Shown: piece by piece, positions 19,578 to 31,072 of the stretch
Numbering within the stretch: the first letter of the stretch is position 1
Layout of the letters: each line of letters begins with the position of its first letter
The notes under the pieces: generated by a model
Told to the model about the DNA's origin: nothing
Databases searched by the model: none
Seen by the model: the letters and a program-made list of their open reading frames with translations, nothing else
Program-made: the position numbers and the translations under genes
Assembly: GCF_004331035.1 (NCBI RefSeq)
Contig: NZ_SJNT01000001.1
Location: 310,034-374,033 of the forward strand
From: Acinetobacter sp. ANC 4910
GTDB lineage: Bacteria; Pseudomonadota; Gammaproteobacteria; Pseudomonadales; Moraxellaceae
Reading direction: 5' to 3'
DNA length: 64,000 nucleotides

Positions 19578-19795
19578 TTAAAAATAAAAAGTTACACTCA
19601 ATTTAGAGCTGCGAGTCCCCACTGTTGCATAGTAGGAGTTAAATACACCTCCCAATATTTTTTATTGATAACGTTGTCTATGTTGACTCATAAAATCGTA
19701 TTTACCTCGACCAACTTGGTTTTATAACGTGCATCAACATCTACGTTGAAATGACGCATAAGTTAGATACCTGTTTCCCATAAGCAAAGACTTTC
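19578..19795 (-). pseudogene. C-terminal remnant of a TonB-dependent receptor
   Basis: The minus strand encodes NVDVDARYKTKLVEVNTIL, a stop, then VNIDNVINKKYW. After a one-base shift it continues as GGVFNSYYATVGTRSSK followed by LSVTFYF and a stop at 19578-19580. The pattern (RYKTKL ... NIDNVxNKxYW ... YYATVG ... KLSVTFYF-stop) is the last three beta-strands of a siderophore-type TonB-dependent receptor ending in the required Phe. About 70 codons survive, with at least one nonsense change and one frameshift, so it is a dead 3' end. It is unrelated in detail to the intact receptor at 5.9 kb. Confidence 0.75.
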
Positions 19796-19847
19796 ATCAC
19801 ATTCGCGCTTACACTATGCCAATACTTAAAACAACAATGGTTGATCT

Positions 19848-20915
19848 ATGACAAACTTAGCAACACAAGCACCAGTACTGGTCACAGGTGCCTCGGGTTA
19901 TATTGCCAGTTGGGTAATTCAAAAATTATTAACCCAAGGCTATACCGTACATGCCACTGTCCGTGACCTGAACAAAACTCAAAGCTTCGCGCATTTATCT
20001 AAAATTGCAGAAAGCAGCACAGGAACACTCAAACTATTTAAAGCGAATTTGCTCGAACCAAATTCATTTAGAGAGGCAATGCAGGGTTGTGAAATTGTAT
20101 TTCATATGGCGTCACCTTTTGTCGTTACCAACTATAAAGATGCGGTGAAAGACATCATTGAACCTGCTGTTTTAGGTACAGAAAATGTTTTAAACACCGT
20201 GAATGAAACTGAGTCAGTCAAACGCGTCATTCTCACTTCGAGCATTGCATCGACCTATGGCGATGCCGTGGATATTTTAAAAACTGATCATAATACTTTT
20301 GATGAAAGTCACTGGAATACCAGCAGCTCAGAGACCCATCAGCCTTATCCATATTCTAAAGTGATGGCTGAACGTAAAGCTTGGGAAATGGCAGATGCAC
20401 AAAACAGTTGGCAATTGGTTTGCATTAACCCAGCGTTGGTCTTTGGTCATTCATTAACGCCAAATACGCAGTCAGGTTCAATTGAGGTCTTACAACAATT
20501 TACCAATGGCTTAACTCTCGCTGGTGTTCCACCCATGTGGAATGGTGTGGTCGATGTTCAAGATGTCGCTGAAGCACACCTACAGGCTGCATTTAACCCA
20601 AAAGCAACAGGCCGTTACATCGTCAGTGGCGATACTTTAAGTTTGCTTGAAATTGGTCAATTACTTAAAGCACATTTTGGTTGGAAATTTCCATTTCCAC
20701 GCAATGAACTGCCCAAAGCGGCCTTTAAAGTGATTGGTCCGCTCATTGGTTTTAGCCGTGAATTTGTTGAACTGAATATGGGTTACCCTATTTATTTTGA
20801 TGCGAGCAAGAGCCAAAAAGAATTAGGTTTACAGTATCGCGATGTCAAAGAAAGCTTGATTGAGCACTTTCAACAATTGCTCAACGATGGTGTGATCAAA
20901 CAATATATTCCTTAA
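19848..20915 (+). CDS. NAD(P)-dependent epimerase / dihydroflavonol-4-reductase-like protein
   Basis: An extended short-chain dehydrogenase of 355 residues. The Rossmann glycine motif is VTGASGYIASW near residue 13, the catalytic Tyr-Lys pair lies in HQPYPYSKVMAE, and the FHMASPF and NPALVFGHS segments match the dihydroflavonol-4-reductase / aldehyde reductase branch. It should reduce or oxidise a ketone or aldehyde with NADPH; the natural substrate is not evident. It stands alone, between a dead receptor fragment and a strong terminator, so it gives no pathway context. Confidence 0.85.
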   Translation: MTNLATQAPVLVTGASGYIASWVIQKLLTQGYTVHATVRDLNKTQSFAHLSKIAESSTGTLKLFKANLLEPNSFREAMQGCEIVFHMASPFVVTNYKDAVKDIIEPAVLGTENVLNTVNETESVKRVILTSSIASTYGDAVDILKTDHNTFDESHWNTSSSETHQPYPYSKVMAERKAWEMADAQNSWQLVCINPALVFGHSLTPNTQSGSIEVLQQFTNGLTLAGVPPMWNGVVDVQDVAEAHLQAAFNPKATGRYIVSGDTLSLLEIGQLLKAHFGWKFPFPRNELPKAAFKVIGPLIGFSREFVELNMGYPIYFDASKSQKELGLQYRDVKESLIEHFQQLLNDGVIKQYIP

Positions 20916-20923
20916 AAATAAAT

Positions 20924-20973
20924 AAAAAGCATAATGCTAGTCAATTTCATAGCTGACGAGCATTATGCTTTTT
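20924..20973 (+). terminator. Strong hairpin terminator after epimerase
   Basis: AAAAAGCATAATGCTAGTCA and TGACGAGCATTATGCTTTTT pair over 20 positions with a single mismatch and a 10-base loop, ending in a T run. Confidence 0.9.
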
Positions 20974-21043
20974 CTAAATTGATGAGGGCATATGAGACAC
21001 GAAATATCATCAGCAACTATTCGCGACAACACTACATTCGAAA

Positions 21044-21170
21044 AAAATTGTTTCTGCGACAATTTTACTCATTGATGGCAATGAACGAGTTTTGCTGATG
21101 ACTAATGCCTTTGGTTACTTTGGGCTAATCCAAAGTAACCTACGAACTTCAAGTATTTGATGCTAATACG
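21044..21170 (+). pseudogene. Possible remnant of a Nudix hydrolase N-terminus
   Basis: Between the epimerase terminator and ligA, one plus-strand frame reads KIVSATILLIDGNERVLLM and then TNAFGYFG, which resembles the first strands of Nudix (MutT-like) proteins. The frame then ends at a stop and no Nudix box is found downstream. If real, it is a short decayed gene end. The rest of 20974-21272 shows nothing else recognisable. Confidence 0.3.
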
Positions 21171-21272
21171 GTAAGACTCTGCTGTGAGCCACTCATCATT
21201 AAAAGTCGTTTTAGTCGTGCTTTAACTGAACGCTATTCTCTGAACAGTATATTTTTGATCCAAATCAAAAAT

Positions 21273-23360
<2,088 letters not shown>

Positions 23361-23399
23361 CTAACTATTATAAAAGTCAGACTCTCATTTTCAATTTGA

Positions 23400-24356
23400 T
23401 TATACCGTTGCTTGTTGACCAGAACGATAATCAATGGCTTGATGACGCCAAAATTCACGCAATTGTGCGGTCATTTCCTGCTGATTTTGATCATAAATCG
23501 TGCCATCAATTTCACGTGCAATCAGGTTGGAAATACTGACCATGGTATCAAACGCATTTTGCACATCATGATGTGGTAACGCCAAGAAAAATGCCAAACC
23601 TTTGACTTGCTCATTGGCTAAAGTTTCTAAGTCAAACCCAGCAGGCCCCTCATCGGTAATTTGTAAAACCGAGAATGAAAGCTTTTCATGTTCTTCATCA
23701 TAACGATGGAAACATGCCATTTCACCATAGCGTAGACCGTATTTAAGCAACACCTTTAAAGTCTTGTCACCCGTCAATACACGACGTTCTGGATAAATAT
23801 TAAAAACAATAAACTCTTCAGCTGTTTGTAAAACACTTTCTTCATCGACACGTTGTTGTTCGTGTAAATGTTCATCTAAAATGCTACTTTCTTCATTAAA
23901 TTCAACAATTTCTGCTTTTTCAATATGATGTGCATTTAAATGTAAACCTTCATCTGCATTTTCAACTGGTGCATTTTCTTCTACTTTGGCTGTTATATTT
24001 GCCTCAATCACAGTCTCTGTTTGTGCCGCTTCTGTCGTGGTTTTGACATCTGTATGGACTACTGAATCTGTAGCTTGTTGTTTTTCTTTGGCAACTTTAG
24101 GGTTCTGCTTTTCTGTGAGATCTGCAACCACTTCAGCATCATTCAGCGTTGGCTCAACTCGTTCTGTTCCTTCTGTTGAGGTCTGCAATTGATCGCGTAC
24201 ATGACGCGGAATAATTGGAAGCTGACTATCTGAGTTCACCTGCAATTCGCTCTCAAGTGAAGGTGTTGCATTCGCATTTTTTTTAAACAACATGCGAAAA
24301 CCGATTAAAATAATGATAACGGCAATAACAATACCGACTATTGTTGTGACTTCCAT
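23400..24356 (-). CDS. zipA: Cell division protein ZipA
   Basis: A 318-residue bitopic membrane protein that tethers FtsZ at the division site. The N-terminal helix TIVGIVIAVIIILIGFRML is followed by a charged, Glu/Thr/Val-rich linker of about 130 residues with low complexity, then the C-terminal ZipA domain (about 185-318) starting at FIVFNIYPERRVLTGDKTL and containing FDTMVSISNLIAREIDGTIYD. The start lies 1 bp after the smc stop, so the two are translated from one message, the usual arrangement in Acinetobacter and relatives. Confidence 0.93.
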   Translation of the reverse strand: MEVTTIVGIVIAVIIILIGFRMLFKKNANATPSLESELQVNSDSQLPIIPRHVRDQLQTSTEGTERVEPTLNDAEVVADLTEKQNPKVAKEKQQATDSVVHTDVKTTTEAAQTETVIEANITAKVEENAPVENADEGLHLNAHHIEKAEIVEFNEESSILDEHLHEQQRVDEESVLQTAEEFIVFNIYPERRVLTGDKTLKVLLKYGLRYGEMACFHRYDEEHEKLSFSVLQITDEGPAGFDLETLANEQVKGLAFFLALPHHDVQNAFDTMVSISNLIAREIDGTIYDQNQQEMTAQLREFWRHQAIDYRSGQQATV

Positions 24357-24357
24357 A

Positions 24358-27300
24358 TTATGACTCCGCGACTAAACCGTATTCTTTTGCCTGTTCCAAA
24401 TTTACGCTAACAAGTTTTGATGTCCCCGGCTCTGGCATCGTTACCCCCAATAAATCAGTTGCCATCGTCATTGCTAGCTTATTATGTGTAATGTAAATGA
24501 ATTGCACTTGTTCAGAAAGCTCTTTTACCAAATTACAAAAACGACCAACATTGGCATCATCCAAAGGGGCATCAACTTCATCCAATACACAGAACGGTGC
24601 TGGGTTTAAACGGAAGATGGCAAAAACCAATGCCAATGCAGTCAGTGCCTTCTCTCCTCCAGACAACAAAGCCAAGGAACTATTGCGCTTACCCGGTGGG
24701 CGCGCCATGAGTTTAACCCCAGATTGCCAATCATCTTCTAACGTGAGGCAAGCTTCTCCGCCATTAAAAACTTTGGGAAATAATTCCTGCAACTCCGTAT
24801 TGACCTGATCAAACGTGGTCATAAATAACTTACGTGTTTCCTGATCAATACTTTTCATTGCTGCTTGAAGTTGTGCAACTGTTTTTTCTAAGTCTTCAAT
24901 TTGATGACTCAGTTCATCAAAGCGCTTGGACACTTCTTCATATTCTTCTGAAGCCGCTAAATTGACTGCGCCCAATTTAGCAAATTGTTGTTGAGCTTTT
25001 TCCAATTGTGCCTGATGTGCAACTAAATCAATGTTTAAGCCCGTGATTAATTCACTGTCCATCGCTTTCAACTGTTCAGAATAGTGTTGGAAGTCAGACT
25101 TGGCTGCTTGCCATGACAAACGCTTTTCTTCCAGTTCTGTTCGTAAACGTTCATCTTGCTGTTGCTGTTGATGGCGCTGCTCGGTCACTTGCTGTTGCTT
25201 TTGTTGCACACTGTTCAACTCAAGCTGCCATGCATGCCATGTTTTTTGTAGTTTCTCGGTTTGCTGAGATTGCTCGGCAAATTGTGACTCCAAACTCGGA
25301 AGTTCTAACTGAACAGGATCCACAAACTTCTTTGCCTGCTCCATTTGCTGAGCAATTTGCTGATTTTGTGTTTTCAGGAAAGAACGATCTTTTCCCAACA
25401 GTTCAATCTGTTGCTGCGTTTGTGTATTTTGACGGCGCAACACTTCGAGCTCTTGTTGCGACTGTAAACTCTGTTGCTGTGCCAACTCTAATTGTTCTGT
25501 CAATTCATCGAGTTGGAATTGCGTGGTTTTATAGTGGGGTAAGACCTGTTCCAGCTTTAAAGTCAGTGCATGCAAATCAATTTCCAGATCATCCTTTTGC
25601 ATGGCATCTTCTTCAAGCTGCTCATCCAACTGTTGTAACTGGTCACGCAATTGTTGTTGCTGAATGGCAAAAGCCTGTGCACTACTCTGTAACTTGGCAA
25701 TATTTACATCCAACTGTTGTAAAGACTGTTGCTGCTGTTTCAGTAATACTTGCTGTTCTTTAAACTGCGTTTGAAGCTGCTGAATCTGTTGTTGTAGACT
25801 CGGTAATTGCTGATCCGCCAGCTCATACTGTGCCTGTAAATTACTCAGCTCAATCTCAATGCTTTCTAAACGAATCCGATGGCTCAGTGCACCTTGTCCT
25901 GCTTGGCTACTTTCATCATAAAGCAAGCCAATGACCCAATCCGCCGCAACCTGATAGCCATCTAAACTTAAGATGGACTGCCCATGCTGAAGCTGAGATT
26001 GATAAGACAAAGCTTCACTTAGTGTCGTTGCAATAGCAACCTGATTCCACAACGAATGTTGTGCAGATGCAATCCAATCGGCCAAACATGGCAATTCAGC
26101 CACTGCAAGTTTACTACGACCGACGCTCATTTTAAGCTGACGTGCAATGCTCGCTTGAAATTCAGTCTCTGCATCTAGCACTTCCGCCGACAGCCACTTG
26201 GCAAGGAATTTCTCGATCAACTGGGCATGTGGTTTGCCCTGTTCTGTCAGCTTCAAGGTCTGCATCAATTGTACATTGGCATTGTGTGATTCAGGACTTT
26301 GCTTGACCAAGAGTTGGGTTAAGTTTTTCTGTTCAGACTGCAACACCTGCATCTCAGATTTTAATTGCAGCACCTGACTCTTTTGCAGAGCAGATTGTTC
26401 CTGTAATTGTTCTAACTGCTGACGCTGCTGCTGAATCATTTGCTCGGATTGTGCAATCTGGGTCTGAAGCAATTGTTTATCTTGCTCCAGTTGTTGCATA
26501 TCTTCATGCTGAGTTTGGTTTTGAATCTGAGCGGCTTGCTGTTGCAAAGTTTGTTTTTGTTGTTCTATACGCACCATATTTTTAGTTAATTGCTCAGACT
26601 GTGCCAGCATTTGCATTTTCTGCTGTTGCTGCTTTTCCACTTGTACTTTGAGCTGCTCAAACTGCTGCTGCACTTGCTGCTGTTGCTCTTTTAAATCTTG
26701 ATAACTTTGACTTTGTTGCTGATTTAAAACGTCTTGTTGCTGCAATTGTTCAGTTTGATCTTCCTGTTGTTGCAGTAAGGTTTCAAGCTGTAATTCAATC
26801 AGTTGCAAACGCTCTTTGGTTTGTGCCTTTTGCTGTTCGAGTTGTGCCAACGTTGAGGTATTTTGCTGAAAAAGTGACTGCTTCTGTTCTAAAGTCATCT
26901 TCAGCTCAGCCAGTTTTTTCTCAGCTTGCTGCCATTCATTTTGCAATGGTGTCGATTGTTGAATCAGACGCTGAAATAACTCACTGGTCGAACTTAAATC
27001 ATGTTCCAAAGTGGTTAAATCTGAGCGTACCAATTTAAACTGATCACCCAATTCATTCATTTGCACCGTATATTCCTGCTGCAAACGACTGCTTTGTTCG
27101 CATTGGAAAGACAGCACTTCCACTTTAATGGTCCGAATGGTTTTTTCTAATGCTTTATATTGAATTGCAGTTTCTGACTGACGCTTTAAAGTTTTTAACT
27201 GAGATTTGAGCTCTTGGGCAATATCATCTAAACGAGATAAATTTTGGGTGGTGTGATCTAAGTGTAATAAGGTTTCACGACGGCGCGCCTGATAACGAGA

Positions 27301-27810
27301 TACGCCAGCCGCCTCTTCAAGAAACACCCGCATTTCTTCTGGTTTGGCATCAATCAGACGGTTAATCATGCCTTGTTCAATAATGGCATACGAACGCGGA
27401 CCTAAACCTGTCCCCAAGAAAATATCCGTAATATCTCGACGACGACATTTGGTCCCGTTTAAAAAATATTCAGACTTGCCATCTCGATTGACCTGACGGC
27501 GAACCGCCAATTCATTATAGGCATTATAAGCGCCTCCTAATTTGCCATAAGTATTTTCAAAACGGAGTTCGACACTAGCAACGCCCACAGGTTTACGCTT
27601 GGCTGTACCAGTGAAAATGACATCCTGCATGCTACCGCCACGGAGTTGGCGCGCATTGGATTCACCCATGACCCAGCGAATGGCATCAATCACATTGGAT
27701 TTACCACAGCCGTTCGGTCCCACCACCGCACTACGGTTGGCTTTGAATTGTAAAGTCGTGCTATCGGCAAAAGATTTGAAGCCTGAAAGTTTTAAACTGC
27801 TTAAACGCAT
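24358..27810 (-). CDS. smc: Chromosome segregation ATPase SMC
   Basis: A 1150-residue SMC condensin that folds and segregates DNA with ScpA and ScpB. Walker A is GPNGCGKSN near residue 32. The hinge lies around residues 500-640 (SHNANVQLMQTLKL to ALSHRIRL), flanked by very Gln-rich coiled coils. The C-terminal head carries the ABC signature LLSGGEKALTALAL and Walker B FCVLDEVDAPLDD. Length is normal. The coding strand is unusually rich in CAG/CAA, which explains long spurious open frames on the other strand. An AGGAC site precedes the ATG, 9 bp after the regulator gene. Confidence 0.97.
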   Translation of the reverse strand: MRLSSLKLSGFKSFADSTTLQFKANRSAVVGPNGCGKSNVIDAIRWVMGESNARQLRGGSMQDVIFTGTAKRKPVGVASVELRFENTYGKLGGAYNAYNELAVRRQVNRDGKSEYFLNGTKCRRRDITDIFLGTGLGPRSYAIIEQGMINRLIDAKPEEMRVFLEEAAGVSRYQARRRETLLHLDHTTQNLSRLDDIAQELKSQLKTLKRQSETAIQYKALEKTIRTIKVEVLSFQCEQSSRLQQEYTVQMNELGDQFKLVRSDLTTLEHDLSSTSELFQRLIQQSTPLQNEWQQAEKKLAELKMTLEQKQSLFQQNTSTLAQLEQQKAQTKERLQLIELQLETLLQQQEDQTEQLQQQDVLNQQQSQSYQDLKEQQQQVQQQFEQLKVQVEKQQQQKMQMLAQSEQLTKNMVRIEQQKQTLQQQAAQIQNQTQHEDMQQLEQDKQLLQTQIAQSEQMIQQQRQQLEQLQEQSALQKSQVLQLKSEMQVLQSEQKNLTQLLVKQSPESHNANVQLMQTLKLTEQGKPHAQLIEKFLAKWLSAEVLDAETEFQASIARQLKMSVGRSKLAVAELPCLADWIASAQHSLWNQVAIATTLSEALSYQSQLQHGQSILSLDGYQVAADWVIGLLYDESSQAGQGALSHRIRLESIEIELSNLQAQYELADQQLPSLQQQIQQLQTQFKEQQVLLKQQQQSLQQLDVNIAKLQSSAQAFAIQQQQLRDQLQQLDEQLEEDAMQKDDLEIDLHALTLKLEQVLPHYKTTQFQLDELTEQLELAQQQSLQSQQELEVLRRQNTQTQQQIELLGKDRSFLKTQNQQIAQQMEQAKKFVDPVQLELPSLESQFAEQSQQTEKLQKTWHAWQLELNSVQQKQQQVTEQRHQQQQQDERLRTELEEKRLSWQAAKSDFQHYSEQLKAMDSELITGLNIDLVAHQAQLEKAQQQFAKLGAVNLAASEEYEEVSKRFDELSHQIEDLEKTVAQLQAAMKSIDQETRKLFMTTFDQVNTELQELFPKVFNGGEACLTLEDDWQSGVKLMARPPGKRNSSLALLSGGEKALTALALVFAIFRLNPAPFCVLDEVDAPLDDANVGRFCNLVKELSEQVQFIYITHNKLAMTMATDLLGVTMPEPGTSKLVSVNLEQAKEYGLVAES

Positions 27811-27819
27811 AATGTCCTG

Positions 27820-28515
27820 TTAACGTCTTGAACGACGCGCCCATGCTAATTCGATTTGTTTCATACGTGTTAGAGATTCCAACACCAAGTTACGCAAGTG
27901 TCGACAAAAATCGTCCATAAATAAAGTGGCTTGTTGTGATTTTCGGATTAAAATTGCATCACTCACCAGTTTAAACAACTCAAATGACTCTTGTAACTCT
28001 CTACGCGAAGTATTTAGGGTTAAGAAGTAACTACGGCGCATGGAAGGTAACAGCTCCTGATAAAAATTCATCAGATACGGATTTGCCACCATATCTTGCT
28101 GTCGCGCCAAATATTGAAAAATTAAATCATAAAACTTTTCAGTATGCCCCTGACGGCATTCTTCTTGAATTTGCTCCATCAAACGCTGGAATTGCTCTGC
28201 TTCATGCTGACGCCACGTTTCCGCAATGCGTTGCACAATTTGCCCAGACAGCATGGCACAACTGTCAAATAATGCTCGCACCTGTTGTGCTGACATTTCA
28301 GAAACAATCGCACCACGCCGTGGGAAAATCTGAATTAAATGCGTACGCTCTAACAGCAGCAAAGCTTCACGCACCGAACCACGACTAACATCGAGTTCTT
28401 TGGCAATTCTTAATTCCTGAATTCGCTCACCTTCGACCAATTCGCCACTAATGATCTGCTCACTAATGTGTTTGGCAATTTGCTCCGAGAGGCTCTCTAT
28501 TTCTTCTTGTTGCAT
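27820..28515 (-). CDS. GntR-family transcriptional regulator (FCD-type)
   Basis: A 231-residue regulator. An N-terminal winged helix-turn-helix (ELRIAKELDVSRGSVREALLLLE, quoted in part: DVSRGSVREALLLLE) is followed by PRRGAIVSEMS, the GntR wing. A helical C-terminal domain of FadR/FCD type binds an unknown small ligand. It is the first gene of the block with smc (9-bp gap), which may be just read-through. The sequence gives no clue to its targets; the adjacent permease gene on the same strand is one candidate. Confidence 0.88.
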   Translation of the reverse strand: MQQEEIESLSEQIAKHISEQIISGELVEGERIQELRIAKELDVSRGSVREALLLLERTHLIQIFPRRGAIVSEMSAQQVRALFDSCAMLSGQIVQRIAETWRQHEAEQFQRLMEQIQEECRQGHTEKFYDLIFQYLARQQDMVANPYLMNFYQELLPSMRRSYFLTLNTSRRELQESFELFKLVSDAILIRKSQQATLFMDDFCRHLRNLVLESLTRMKQIELAWARRSRR

Positions 28516-28670
28516 ACTTTTCCTATCTTGTTTTTATAAGATGCAATTCACGATACTTCACATGACTCACGCAACAGTTTTAACTGATTTCAACCATTCC
28601 GCACCATGTCATTGTCTGACAATATTATGTCTAAAAAGCCAATTTAAACAGTAAAAGTCATCACAAATCT

Positions 28671-29480
28671 TTAGAATAATTTTGAAAAACCTTGATAAAT
28701 AAAATAAAGTCCGACTGTGGTTAATAATCCTGAAAAACATCTTTTCAGCATGGTAGCAGACAATTGATGTGCAACTTTCGCACCAAATTTAGCCGTAATA
28801 AAGCTCATTAAACTGATGCCTAAAAATGCATAAACATGAATATAACCAATGCTATTCGGCACAGACACCTGCGCTTTGGCACCAAACCACATAAAGCCTA
28901 AAGCGCCTGCCACAGCAATCGGTAAACCACAAGCTGCCGATGTCGCTACAGCTTTTTGCATGACCACCCCATGACGGTTTAAGTAAGGCACAGTTAAGCT
29001 ACCACCGCCAATCCCAAAAATGGCGGAAGCAATGCCAATGCCTCCTCCTACCAGCATTTGTTTTGCTGTCGATGGAAGCTGTTGAGAGGTATCCACTTGG
29101 ACTTTTGCCCCTTTAAACATGCGATAAGCCACCCAAAGTGCAAAAAAACCAATGATCAGTTGTAAGCCCTGCCCAGGAAATAAATCTGCAATTCCCGCAC
29201 CTAAAAATGACCCTAAAATTAACCCAGGCGCCAAGTTACGAAACACTGACCACAGCACTGCACCTTGCTTATGATGTGCGGACACCGAACTAAATGAGGT
29301 CACAATAATGGTCGCCAAAGAGGTTCCCAATGCCATGTGCATAATAATTGAAGGTTCATAGCCCATCTTGGTAAAAACGACATATAAAATAGGAACTATG
29401 ATTAAGCCCCCACCAACACCGAAGAGTCCCGCAGTAAAACCTGCTAAAGCACCAATTGCCAGAAAAATAATTACTTCCAC
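28671..29480 (-). CDS. TauE/SafE-family membrane permease
   Basis: A 269-residue protein with about eight membrane helices. The duplicated glycine-rich motifs GFTAGLFGVGGGLIIVP (N-terminal half) and IGIASAIFGIGGGSLTVP (C-terminal half) define the TauE/SafE (DUF81) family, which moves sulfonates, sulfite or related anions across the inner membrane. Substrate is not predictable. The next gene downstream is the GntR-type regulator, 155 bp away. Confidence 0.9.
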   Translation of the reverse strand: MEVIIFLAIGALAGFTAGLFGVGGGLIIVPILYVVFTKMGYEPSIIMHMALGTSLATIIVTSFSSVSAHHKQGAVLWSVFRNLAPGLILGSFLGAGIADLFPGQGLQLIIGFFALWVAYRMFKGAKVQVDTSQQLPSTAKQMLVGGGIGIASAIFGIGGGSLTVPYLNRHGVVMQKAVATSAACGLPIAVAGALGFMWFGAKAQVSVPNSIGYIHVYAFLGISLMSFITAKFGAKVAHQLSATMLKRCFSGLLTTVGLYFIYQGFSKLF

Positions 29481-30152
29481 AAAATTTCAACAACAAAATT
29501 TAAATTATAGCTATTAAATCATACTCAAACTTATACACAAACTTTTCACTGATTAGTTTCATAAAATGATATTAATTATCTTTAAATTACTCTATTTTTG
29601 TTACGGCTCAATACCTGCCAATAATTTCAATTACTCCACCTTCCAACTTAACTTTTCCTTATCTATTTTTATTAGCAACCCTTTATATTTTTTCAACGTT
29701 AATATATTTATAGCAAATCAATGATTATATATTCGTATAATTTATAAAGAGTTTAATTTAAAAAATAATATGTATTTTCATAATAAGGTGAATAAGCCTT
29801 AAATATCTTTGCTATTTCATCCAAATTATTTAAAAAAACGTTTATTAATCAATTTTAAGTTCTTATTTTGTACAGTATCTTGCCTATTCATCGCCACTTC
29901 AGCAAATTCATTACTATTGTTCGCCAGCATAATTCGAATGATCAGGGCCCTGCATTCAATTATAAAAAGCCTCATCAAGAATAGATGAAATTTGTTTAGG
30001 ATAACTGTAGCAGTCCAAAAAGTTGGTTATGTGTGGCTAGAGTTTTGGTGGCTATTCAGTCCATGCTTATAGGAATGATGCTTTCTATCATTGCTTTACT
30101 TCTTGTTATTCATCAAAAATGGAATGTTAGATCCATAAAAAACACAATAAAC
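29481..30152. other. Long AT-rich intergenic region with a possible transporter remnant
   Basis: No intact gene. The first 380 bp are AT-rich and unremarkable. From about 30042 on the plus strand one frame reads VLVAIQSMLIGMMLSIIALL followed by LVIHQKW, a hydrophobic helix with a basic tail that looks like the last membrane segment of a transporter; no start or upstream domain is present. This is a weak remnant call. Confidence 0.3.
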
Positions 30153-30179
30153 AACTGCCATGTATTGAACATGGCAGTT
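30153..30179. terminator. Hairpin terminator downstream of the CitE-like gene
   Basis: AACTGCCATGT and ACATGGCAGTT form an 11-bp perfect stem with a 5-base loop, followed by TTTTCATTTTTT on the plus strand; it lies just past the stop of the minus-strand lyase gene. Confidence 0.75.
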
Positions 30180-30187
30180 TTCATTTT

Positions 30188-31033
30188 TTACTCTAACAAA
30201 TAACTAAATCGATCAATTAGTTGCTCTGCTCGTCGAGCAACTGGTAGATCAACCATTTTCCCATTAACGGCAATCACCCCTTTAGATTCATTTTGAGCTG
30301 CTGAAAACTCCATTACAATACGTTTCGCTTGCTTAAGCTCCTCGTATGAAGGCGTAAATGCTTCATTCAATATCGCAATTTGCACCGGATGAATTGCAAA
30401 ACCACCCAAAAAACCAAGTGGAACAGATCGTTCTACTGTGGCTTTGAATCGATCTAGCTCTCGAAATTCTGCGATACTTCCGATATACCCGATACAGCTA
30501 ATACCCGCAGCTTTACAAGCAATATTTACTTGCATACTCGGAACATAAAGGCTGTCCCAACACGGTTGCATCTGCATTTCAAAGGATAAATCTTCACTGC
30601 CGATACTCAGTGCGACTAAATTTTTATGTGATTGAGCAATCAAATGTGCATTCAATACGCCTATTGGACTTTCAATCAAACCAATAATGTGAATATCAAA
30701 ATCTTTCATTTTATCAATAACATATTGAATTTGTTCAGGGCTTTCTACTTTAGGCAGAATCAGATAATCTGGTACGCAAGTTCGTAGTACCTCAATATCC
30801 TGATCCAATAGCGCCTTAGGTCCATTGACTCGTACTGCAATCAATTTCTTTTGAGCTTTCAATAATTCAACATGATGGATCAGTTGGCTGCGAGCAACAG
30901 GTTTATCTGCTGCTAAGACAGCATCTTCAAAATCAATTACGATCGCATCAGCAGTCCCGTTACTGGCTTTTTTGATTAAATCACTCTTGTTACCAGGCAC
31001 ATATAACCAAGATCTAGGTAGCAATACATTCAT
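30188..31033 (-). CDS. HpcH/HpaI (CitE-like) lyase, candidate citramalyl-CoA lyase
   Basis: A 281-residue TIM-barrel protein of the CitE / malyl-CoA lyase family. Landmarks are RSWLYVPGNKSDL, the metal-binding DAIVIDFEDAV, IAVRVNGP, LPKVESPEQI, the second acidic metal ligand in LIESPIGV, and IHPVQIAILNEAF. The family cleaves beta-hydroxyacyl-CoA thioesters such as citramalyl-CoA or malyl-CoA into acetyl-CoA and a keto acid. Third gene after a class III CoA-transferase and a MaoC-type hydratase, it fits Ccl, which splits (S)-citramalyl-CoA to pyruvate and acetyl-CoA. Substrate is inferred from the neighbourhood. Confidence 0.82.
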   Translation of the reverse strand: MNVLLPRSWLYVPGNKSDLIKKASNGTADAIVIDFEDAVLAADKPVARSQLIHHVELLKAQKKLIAVRVNGPKALLDQDIEVLRTCVPDYLILPKVESPEQIQYVIDKMKDFDIHIIGLIESPIGVLNAHLIAQSHKNLVALSIGSEDLSFEMQMQPCWDSLYVPSMQVNIACKAAGISCIGYIGSIAEFRELDRFKATVERSVPLGFLGGFAIHPVQIAILNEAFTPSYEELKQAKRIVMEFSAAQNESKGVIAVNGKMVDLPVARRAEQLIDRFSYLLE

Positions 31034-31072
31034 CTTTTAAGCTCTCATTCAATAAGTTGTAGCAGTTTTCCA

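Noticed and set aside
25113..25763. Long plus-strand open frame of 216 codons opposite smc
   Set aside because: It is a shadow of the Gln-rich smc coiled coil; CAG/CAA-rich genes leave the opposite strand free of stops. No ribosome site or family resemblance.
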